The position numbers and the translations under genes are program-made. This document shows positions 23,202 through 31,989 of a stretch of DNA of 64,000 nt, in pieces. The stretch comes from Ziziphus jujuba (Eukaryota > Streptophyta > Magnoliopsida > Rosales > Rhamnaceae): contig NC_083382.1 of NCBI RefSeq assembly GCF_031755915.1, positions 27,318,001 through 27,382,000 of the forward strand, written 5' to 3'. Position 1 is the stretch's first letter. Each line of letters opens with the position of its first letter. The notes beneath the pieces are model-generated. The model was not told the DNA's origin, made no database searches, and saw only the letters and a list, made by a program, of their open reading frames with translations.

Positions 23202-26200
23202 TGTCAGGACCCGTCCAAAGTTCCCCACCGGAACCCTAGACAAGCCCTGATCCCAGGGGAACCCTACCGGACCCTTCTGTGGAAGATCCGGCAGAACCTC
23301 CCCTAAGGGATGGACTTACCACAAAATTTCCTGCACTGAAAACACACTTCTATAATTGTTCCCTTATTCCTCCCACAGTACTACGAACTGGTTCCACAAA
23401 TTTCAGCACTCCAAAATAAAAATACAGTAATCCAGTGCAATACAAATACATAAGTGTCCCATACAGTATACAGAGCTTTATGAAGTACTACAAAATACAG
23501 AATACAGCAAAAGTGAACGAAATATTACAACTGCAGTAAAAGAAGAACAAGGTACTGCGCGAACAAATACAGCGAGGAAGATCAAGTCCGCTCCGAGTGA
23601 ACACCGACAACCTGGTACCTAGAGGAACGGAATTTAAGAGTGTGAGATGCTAATCATCTCAGTGAGCGACCCTACTACTCTACACTATCATACCACGGTA
23701 ATAGGTATATAAATAATAATTATTTGGAAATAATAATTTCTCTCAAAGCCCTTACAATTCTCTCAGTTGGAAAGGTTCCCCTTTTAAAACATTTTCACAA
23801 AACCCTTTATTCATATTTCCCGAAAACCAAGACATCAATTAAATACCAGAAGCGGTAACAATTATATTTTTAATTCTAATTCAGTTTCCAAACATTTTAT
23901 TTTTAAAACACAGTTCTGAAAATCATTTGATGCACCCACTATATACCAGTGGCGCCAACAGTACCCAGCGTCCCAAGGTACCGCCAGACAGGAGGTTATA
24001 GAAAGAAACCGGCATACGGTCGCGTGGCGTCCCACAGCGCCGCTGCTAACCTGGTGTCCCGGCCAAAGGGGGGTGGCCGCCCTCTCCGATGGCATCCACA
24101 GGACACCCTCATAATATCAACCGCGCGCTACTCACACCCACCTGCGCGCTAATCACAACCGTGTGCACACTAACCATATCACATATACCATATCACATAA
24201 TCAGAACACCAGTACGTGCACGGTGCATCTAAAAATTATAAAATCCATAAATTTAAATCATAAAACAAATTTCACATTTTTCATAAGCATAGCGGGCATA
24301 ATCCATCCGCTTGAACCGGGAAATTCTCCACAATTTCCTTATAATCCATACCATAAATTCCATGATTTTCAAATCCACCAACTTTCAAATCCATCAATTC
24401 AAATATCCACATTTTCCCAATAGCATAAATAATGCTCAAAATCTCATAATCAAATCTCATAATATTTCATGGGCATATTTTATAAAAATTGAAATCACCA
24501 ACATAACCAAATATTTTCCTTGAAATATTTGAAATTCAAATCGTGCCCAATTTACCATTAAAACCACACCAATTTCAAAATCCTCAAAACCATAAAATAA
24601 TTCCACACGGCATAAATTTGTAGAATTCGCATTTTCTTAAATCCAATAAATTCATAAATAATTCTACAATAAATCCAATAAATATTTGGCACATAGAAAT
24701 TAAATTCCAAATATTTAATTCACACATAATATATTCATCAATTAAATTCCCCAAAATTAATTTGAAGGTGGGTCACTCACCTTGTGCACGTATCTCAATC
24801 AAGATCCTCCGCAGGATCGACTCCGCTACTTGCACGTGCACCTAAAACATCCACAGTACCAAAACCACAAATATTAATATTTTATTCGGGTAATCCCCAA
24901 ATGGGTACCCGGGGAGCGAACACCAAACGATAACTAAAATTTACGAATTATATACCGAATCGAAACTCGAGTGATGCTAATCACAGATCCGGTCTTAATT
25001 TCCGATGATCGTACCCGACGGGGTCGGAATTTTATCGGGGAGCTTTTCGGGTTTCGGCTCCGCAATTCTCCCAAACCGTCGCGAATTGGTGGAAACGGAA
25101 GTCGGATTTGGGTTCAGGAGGTCGAACACTGCGGACTGGAGCTGGCCGGAATTTTCGGGGTACTCGCCGGAACAGTACTTTCCGGCGGGCCGCCACGTCA
25201 CCGGCAACCGTCGCCGGAACAGTAATTTCCGACGGTGGCCGTTTGCTGTGAAATTTTGCAGATTTGTAGATCGTGAGGAGAGCAATCCAACGGAACCGAC
25301 GGTGAGCAAAACGGAGGTCGGACGGCGGAGAAATCACCGTTTGAAGATTTTCGACCCCTCGCCGGAAAACGCTCCGATCCCGGCGCGTCGGTGGTCCGAT
25401 GGCCGTGATTTTTGGTGGGTAGGCCGGACTTGAGGAGAGGATGCTGGGTGTATGGCGCGTGTACTGTAGATCGGCCGGAATAGTGCCGATTCGCGGTGGC
25501 CGGCGGTGGAGGGAGAAAAATCGCCGCCAAACTTCGGACGTCCGATCCGGGCGCGTCCGGCGGCCGTTTGCCGTGAAATTTGGAGGTTTTGCCGAAAATG
25601 AGGTGGGCAATCTGGCTGGCCGGTGCGTGTACAGTAACTAGGCCGGAAAAACGTGAAAATGGCCGGCGGCCGACGGGTCCTCTTTCTCTCTTTCTCTCTC
25701 TTCTCTCTCTTTCTCTCTCTTCCCCGAGAGGTTTTTCAAAATTAAAACCCTGTGTGACACTGTTCATGCCACGTGGACCACTCAGAAGCTGACACGTGGC
25801 ATTTCACTGTTCACGACCCAAAAACATTAAAATAATACGGTATCCGGTAAACTTCAAACGTCCATAACTTTTTAACCGGATGTCCGATTTAAGCGTGCCG
25901 CTAGTCTATGAACTCGTATCGACGAGTACTTTACAACCCTACAAGAGTCAACTCACAATTACATCACAAGAAAAAGTCAACTCCCGGCACCTTTTAGACA
26001 GTTTACACTTCAACTTGTTTTGCCCATAACTTTCAAACCGTAGCTCCGTTTTCGACGTGCTACTAGTCTACAAACTCAGGGCGTCATGCACTTCGCCACG
26101 GTACCCTGGTCAACTCGAAATTCCCACCGAGTCAAAAAGTCAACTTTGACCCCTTCGGTCAACGGTCAACGGTCAACCTCGGTCAACGTGCACGGATCCC

Positions 26201-26226
26201 AGTGCGATTCGGGACGGGGTGTTACA
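23202..26226 (-). mobile_element. Solo Gypsy LTR S2 nested in the E2 5' LTR
   Basis: Minus-strand LTR from TGTAACACCCCGTCCCGAAT (ends at 26226) to CGGGTCCTGACA (23202). Perfect 5-bp duplication TCCAG at 23197-23201 and 26227-26231. The uninterrupted site can be read in the E2 3' LTR (CAGCTCCAGTCCGCAG, near 33060). It is the same LTR subfamily as its host, in the opposite orientation. It inserted after E2 and later lost its interior. Confidence 0.95.
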
Positions 26227-26231
26227 TCCAG

Positions 26232-28000
26232 TCCGCAGTGTTCGACCTCCTGAACCCAAATACGACTTCCGTTTCCGCCAATTCGCGACGGTTTGGGAGA
26301 ATTGCGGAGCCGAAATCTGAAAAGCTTCCCGATAAAATTCCGACCCCGTCGGGTACGATCATCGGAAATTAAGACCGGATCTGTGATTAGCATCACTCGA
26401 GCTTCGATTCGGTGCACGTGCGAGTAGCGGAGTCGATCCTGCGGAGGATCTTGATTGAGATACGTGCACAAGGTGAGTGACCCACCTTCAATTTAATTTT
26501 GGGAAATTTAATTGGTGAATATATTATGTGTGATTTAAATATTTGGAATTTAATTTTTATGTGCCAAATATTTATTTGATTTATTGTGGAAATTATTGTG
26601 AATTTATCGGATTTAAGAAAATGTGCATTTCACCAATTTATGCCATGTGGAATTATTTTATGGTTTTGAGGATTTTGAAATTGGTGTGGTTTTAATGGTA
26701 AATTGGGCACGATTTGAATTTCAAATATTTCAAGGAAAATATTTGGTTATGTTGGTGATTTCAATTTTTATAAAATATGCCCATGAAATATTATGAGATT
26801 TGATTATGATATTTTGAGCATTATTTATGCTATTGGGAAAATGTGGATATTTGAATTGATGGATTTGAAAGTTGGTGGATTTGAAAATCATGGAATTTAT
26901 GGCATTGATTACAAAGAAATTGTGGGAAAATTCCCGGTTCAAGCGGATGGATTATGCCCGCTATGTTTATGAAAAATGTGAAATTTGTTTTATAATTTAA
27001 ATTTGTGGATTTTATGATTTTTGGATGCACCGTGCACGTACTGGTGTTCTGATTATATGTGATATGGTATATGTGATATGGTTAGTGTGCACACGGTTGT
27101 GATTAGCGTGCAGGTGGGTGTGAGTAGCACGCGGTTGATATTATGAGGGTGTCCTGTGGATGCCATCGGAGAGGGTGGCCACCCCCCTTTGGCCAGGACA
27201 TCAGGTTAGCAGCGGCGCAGTGGGACGCCACGCGACCGTATGCCGGTTTCTTTCTATAACCTCCTGTCTGGCGGTACCTTGGGACGCTGGGTACTGTTGG
27301 CGCCACTGGTATATAGTGGGTGCATCAACTGATTTCAGAACTGTGTTTTAAAAATAAAATGTTTTAAAGCCGTATTGGAATTAAAAATATGATTAGTACT
27401 GTTTCCGGTATTTATTTATTTTATGTCTTGGTTTTCGGGAAACATGAACAAAGGGTTTTGTGAAAAAGTTTTAAAAGGGGAACTTTTCCAACTGAGAGAA
27501 TTGTAAGGGTTTTGAGAGAAAATATTATTCCAAATAATTATTATTTATATACCTATTACCATGGTATTATAGTGTAGAGTAGTAGGGTCGCTCACTGAGA
27601 TGATTAGCATCTCACACTCTTAAATTCCGTTCCTCTAGGTACCAGGTTGTCGGTGTTCATCCGGAGCGGACTTGATCTTCATCGCTGTTTTACTTCGTGA
27701 AGTACCATGTTCTTCTTTTATTGCAGTTGTACTATTTCTTTCACTCTTGTTGTATTTACTTTGCACCGGATTACTGTATTTTTTATTTTTGAAGTGCTGC
27801 AATTTGTGGAATCAATTTGTAGTATTGTGGGAGGAATAAGGGGATATTTTTGAAGTGTGTTTTCAGTGCAGGTAAATTTGTGGTAAGTAAATCCCTTAGG
27901 TGAGGCTTTGTCGGATTTTCTGTTGGAGGGTCCGGTAGGGTTTTCCTGGGATCAGGGCTGTCTAGGGTTCCGGGGAAGGAATTCTGGACGGGTCCTGACA
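26232..28000 (+). repeat. E2 5' LTR, second part
   Basis: It continues the LTR to CGGGTCCTGACA. It contains an AG|GTGAGT donor-like site (26471-26478) at a sharp switch from GC-rich to T-rich sequence, the GC-rich hairpin block (27148-27330), the short hairpin GAGATGATTAGCATCTC (27597-27613) and a TTTTCAG acceptor-like site near 27866. Confidence 0.9.
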
Positions 28001-28002
28001 GT

Positions 28003-28014
28003 TGGTATCAGAGC
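28003..28014 (+). other. Primer binding site (initiator Met-tRNA), E2
   Basis: TGGTATCAGAGC, two bases after the LTR end. It complements the 3' end of plant initiator tRNA-Met, the usual minus-strand primer for Gypsy chromoviruses. Confidence 0.9.
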
Positions 28015-29150
28015 TCTAGGTTCTAGTATTCCTAAGGGACTGTGCATTGTTGTGTGTCCTATCCGTGTCTAGTCTCTCGTTTTACCCGCGTGAAAGCATT
28101 CTTTCCGTTTGTCTCGAAGTAAATTCGTTGCTCGAGTTTGAATAACTCTAATCTTCGAGGGTGACAATTAGGATCATCTAGCCTAACGGGAAATTCCTAT
28201 GGCCTAGTCGATGGTCGAGGATGCCTTTTCTTTTTGAAGGTCAAGCTTATCATCGTGAATGGTATCCGTTTCGTTCATGGAAAAGAAGGATGATTGCCTA
28301 AGGATGTGTGTCGATCGATTTCAAAGCGTCAAAATATTTTTCCGATCGATTATCAAAATTTAAATGCTTTTCAAAGTGGTATTTGAAATTTAAGGGTATT
28401 TTGTTCAAGTATTTTTGGTTTGTGTTCGTACATGTATTTGTATGTATATTGTTGATATTATACTGCACCATATGGAGGCGGCGAACCAATGTGGTCCATG
28501 TAGAGCTAGCCCTGATCATGTTGCCTACGAGCCCGGGGAATTGGACGGCCAATATAGGCAACCACCCTGGTTTGTATTGGTAGCAGAGTGTCGGCGACAG
28601 TTGGAATCATGGATTACGTAGCATGTAGAAGGTGTCGTATGTACCTCCATTACAAGCGTGCATATTTTATTTTATGCTATGGATTTTAAGATATGATTTT
28701 GTGCACTTATTCATGTTTTTATTATTGTTTCAATGTGGAGTTTTAACAATTGCCTATGCAAGTTAGGTATATTTGAAAAATATATTTCATTATTTGTTTT
28801 ATGTTATGGTTTTTCCAAGAGCGACTTAAAGGTTAAGTATCGCCAGTCGAGAATCCAAAGTAGGGTATCGTTGAGTTCAAAAAGGAGATCTTAAAGGAAG
28901 CACCCGATTCAAAGTATGCGATACACCCCAAGGGTACTAAGACATATGGAATGCTCACTGGATGACATGGTGGTTTGGCACGATAAAGGAAGTTGCAAGA
29001 TCCGAATAAAGGTACTTAGGTCACCGATAAGTAAAAGTAGGGAGATGTAAATATGGATTTCGTGCTTAAACTATCATTCACAAAGAGAAGGTACGACAGC
29101 GTTTAGAGAATCAAGCAAGCTCCGAATAGCGACTATAGTTCTACTTGGTG
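28015..29150 (+). pseudogene. E2 older pol relic (RT and integrase traces)
   Basis: Heavily decayed coding traces. Near 28265-28310 is an RT scrap (FVHGKE...LPKDV, from the region before the YRQLN motif). At about 28880-29110 are integrase scraps (EFKKEILKEA, YAIHPKGTK, then MDFVLKLSFTKRRYDS). The same relic, in the same order, is found in E4 (about 56170-56310 and 57000-57300), so it was inherited from a common non-autonomous ancestor. Confidence 0.65.
28330..28800 (+). other. Non-coding insert shared by E2 and E4
   Basis: It lies between the RT and integrase scraps and matches E4 56320-56780. The centre is GC-richer (CATATGGAGGCGGCGAACCA, then GGACGGCCAATATAGGCAA), with AT-rich edges. I do not recognise its source. 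Its centre looks like the structured block of an LTR but matches none of the LTRs in this window by eye. Confidence 0.55.
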
Positions 29151-29189
29151 GTTGATGAGGTTAATGAGATGAGGATGATTCCTTAGGCA

Positions 29190-29745
29190 TGGTTGGATGT
29201 TTAAGCATGGTTATTTTCATTCTAGAAGCTAAGATCTTAATATCTTATTTCCTTGGAGATTTAAGGTTCGTATTGATGGTGCTTCATCGATTCAAGGTGG
29301 TTGATATTGTTGGTGATAATTTACAATGATAAGGAGTATGATTTTTGGGATGGAGTTAGAATTTAAGAAGTGTGGAATACTTTTATGGGTTAAGGATCTA
29401 GTGATTTGTTCATAGTCTTGGTGGTGATGCTAGAATTAAGATTTAAATTCTTTATTGCTTGAGGTGTGGATTCATGGAATTTATTTGAAATGGGGGAAAC
29501 TTAGGGTTTTCAAGAATGGTATTTGGATGTTGAGAATTTTATTCATGACCTTGATGAATTTAGTTAAAAGAAAGATTGATGTTTGTCGAGGTTAAGACTA
29601 TTGGTTAATCAATGAGGAGCAAGGGTTTTATAATTGTAAGTACTAGGAGGGTAATCGAAGACAAGTGAATTAATCTCAACCTTAACTTGGTGATACCAGT
29701 ATTTGAGGAAATTAGACTTAAGTTCTAATCTAACCTTTTAAAGTG
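29190..29745 (+). other. Block of unknown origin shared by E2 and E3
   Basis: It matches E3 42841-43640 in order: TTTAAGCATGGTTATTTTCATT, GGTGGTTGATATT, GGAGTATGATTTTTGGG, GAATTAAGATTTAAATT and AGTACTAGGAGGGTAATCG. E4 lacks it: there the flanks join directly near 57310-57330. It has no long frame on either strand. In both elements it stands where RT should be. Confidence 0.65.
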
Positions 29746-29879
29746 CTGATCGAGTCACGAGAGTTGGTTGTTGGTTTAAGGATGCATGCTTTAGAAGCAC
29801 CTTATGGTTAGCGTTCGACTATGACCAAGACTTGCAGATCGTGTTCTCGTGGACCAATTTGAATATCCTTAATTAGTGG

Positions 29880-30095
29880 GCATGAGAATGAAAGTTGCAC
29901 AAGAGGAAAGTTAAAGTCACTATTAGGCATGATGGTAGTGTAGTGATAGTGGATAAGGCCTCTAGTATACTTGCTAAGTTACGCTGTCGACAAGTGGAAG
30001 CGGGAAAGCAACATCGGCATGCAGCGTAATTCATGTGTTGTTGCTACAAAAGAACATCGAATACCTGTCAGTCGAGGAAGCGATGTGGAAACTCG
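29880..30095 (+). pseudogene. E2 older pol relic, chromodomain tail
   Basis: It matches E4 57435-57535 and 58130-58325. It ends with a decayed chromodomain C-terminus ([10 protein letters not shown]) that should be the last part of the polyprotein. Instead it runs straight into RNase H at the motif GAGGCAC (30095-30101). Confidence 0.6.
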
Positions 30096-30949
30096 AGGCA
30101 CTACTTGTATGGAGCCACATGCCAAATCTATACCGACCACAAGAGCCTCAAGTATATTTTCACACAGAAAGAGTTAAATATGAGGCAAAGGCGATGGATG
30201 GAGTTGTTAAAGGATTATGACTGTGTGATTGATTATCACCCGGGTAAGGCGAATGTAGTGGCAGATGCCTTGAGTAGGAAGGCTACTGGATCTCTTGCTC
30301 ACGTCCAAGTCATCCAACTACCTCTCATGGTGGAGTTGAAGAAGATGGGGGTGTTAATGCATATGCATCCTTCAGGAGTTCTCATGGCTAGCTTCCAGGT
30401 ACGACCGGTGTTGGTGGATCGTATAGTAGAGACCCAAATGGAAGATCCTAAGTTGAGGACAATTAAAGGCAAAGTACAAGAAGGTCTTGATCTGGAATTT
30501 TCCATAAGGAGGGATGGAGCCCTCGTGTATAAAGGACGACTTTGTGTTCCGGATATCCCAGGACTCAAGAAGGAGATTTTAGAGGAGGCGCACAGCTCGA
30601 TGTATGCGATGCATCCTGGGAGTACCAAGATGTACCGGACGCTTGTTAAGTATTATTGGTGGATTGGTATGAAGAGAGAAGTGGCAGACTTCGTATCAAA
30701 GTGTTTGATTTGTCAACAAGTGAAAGCAGAAAGACAGAAGCCTTCGGGACTACTCCAACCTTTACCGATTCCCGTGTGGAAGTGGGAAGAACTCAACATG
30801 GACTTCGTATTCAAGATTCCTTCCACACCTAGAAGGTACGACGGCATTTGGGTAATCATTGATCGTCTCACCAAGTCGACACACTTCCTACCGGTACGAG
30901 AACGTTTTTCACCCGAGAAGTTAGCCCAGTTGTTCGTGCAAGGCATACG
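30096..30949 (+). pseudogene. E2 RNase H end and truncated integrase
   Basis: An open frame with no stop across this range. The RNase H C-terminus reads [20 protein letters not shown], then [17 protein letters not shown]. The integrase has its zinc-binding HHCC set (AHSS, MHPGS, CLICQQ) and the start of the catalytic core ([20 protein letters not shown], then [12 protein letters not shown]). It keeps the first catalytic Asp but is cut after QLFVQG, before the second Asp and the Glu, so it cannot be active. The following sequence is gag in another frame. It is much better preserved than the integrase relic at 28880-29110. Confidence 0.85.
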
Positions 30950-31945
30950 TGGGATCAGTTCAAGATGGCCTTCTCTACTGAGTTTTGTCCTCCTGCCTAC
31001 CGTGAAGCAAGAAGGAGAGAGTTCGAGGAACTGCGACAGGGGAACATGACAGTGATCGAGTACGAGAGGAGATTCCGAGAACTATTAGAATTCTGCATGC
31101 ACCTGATTCCCGACGATCACACGAAGAAGGTGAGGTTCATAGACGGATTGAAAGAGAGCATCGGCTACACCCTTTCCGGATCAGTACATCCCACCTATCA
31201 GTCCGCCAGGGATGCAGCGCTCGAGCTAGAGAGACAGGAGGAGATACACAGACCCTCAAGGCGCAGATCTTTTGAAGGTTAGTATAGCGGAGTACCTCGA
31301 CAGGGGGCAGCTAAGAAAGGCTATAGCTCAGGCTCAGACAGTGATGGGTTAAGCCCACGAGGCAGATTCCAGAGGAGAGATAGTTATCGTATGCCCCAGC
31401 CAGCTCGCCATTCGATCAGTGTGGATACAAGCTCGTATCAGCAGTCACGCATTAGTTCTCCGCGGATTTGTCCACTTTGTAGGGGGAATCATTCTGGGCA
31501 GTGTCAGATGGATGGTTTATGCTTTCGGTGTGGGCAGCCAGGTCACATAAGGAGGGATTGCCCTTATGGTAGCGGCAGTGTGCTAGAAGCAGGTCGACGG
31601 ACACAGCATACGGGGATATTTCCAGGACAGAGTTCCCAGGGGAGTCAGCCAGTAGGAGTTTCTTCGGGATCAGTCCAGCCGTCTGCAGGATCGAGTCGAG
31701 GTAGAGGAAGGAGACCCCAGCAGACAAGTCAAGGCCGGGTGTTTGCTATGACGCAGCAGGGAGCCAGGACTACGACCGACGATTTCACAGATCAAGTGAT
31801 GGAAGCAGACCTGATCCTATTGGATCTATCCGGACTTGAAGTAGTGTTGGGCATGGATTGGTTGGCAAGGAACTACTTAGTCGAGGAAGCGACATGGGAG
31901 CCCGAAGCGCAGGTGCGTGATCAGAACCCTTGTTTGTTCCAGTGA
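30950..31945 (+). pseudogene. E2 gag - CCHC - protease end - chromodomain tail fusion
   Basis: A single frame running to TGA at 31943-31945 with one TAG at 31280-31282. Order: capsid-type gag domain ([44 protein letters not shown]); basic linker; zinc knuckle CFRCGQPGHIRRDC (about 31518-31560); Gln/Ser/Gly-rich stretch; protease C-terminal piece (LEVVLGMDWLARNY), lacking the catalytic Asp motif; then the last chromodomain residues (LVEEATWEPEAQVRDQ). The start of gag is missing and it is fused out of order behind integrase. Few other disruptions are seen, so the fusion is recent or the knuckle and gag part is still useful. Confidence 0.8.
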
Positions 31946-31976
31946 TGCGCGGAAATTTCGAGGACAAAATTTTTGT

Positions 31977-31988
31977 AAGGGGGGAAGG
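31977..31988 (+). other. Polypurine tract, E2
   Basis: AAGGGGGGAAGG immediately before the 3' LTR. It primes plus-strand synthesis. Confidence 0.85.
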
Positions 31989-31989
31989 C

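Noticed and set aside
22480..23250. Long open frames (130-256 codons) in the GC-rich part of LTRs, also at 32421-33089, 25032-25767 and 8838-9380
   Set aside because: They recur because the LTR recurs. Overlapping open frames in several phases and on both strands come from GC-rich, stop-poor sequence and GA/CT repeats; no single frame is kept across copies and no domain is visible.
27103..27351. Repeatedly occurring 63-77 codon frames in the LTR GC-rich block (also near 23862, 33939, 37983)
   Set aside because: Frames exist on both strands in each copy. Conservation follows the DNA of the LTR, and arm-paired changes fit structure better than coding.
28003..28014. A tRNA gene
   Set aside because: The match is only the 12-base primer site complementary to tRNA-Met; no cloverleaf surrounds it. 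No tRNA, rRNA or CRISPR array was found elsewhere.
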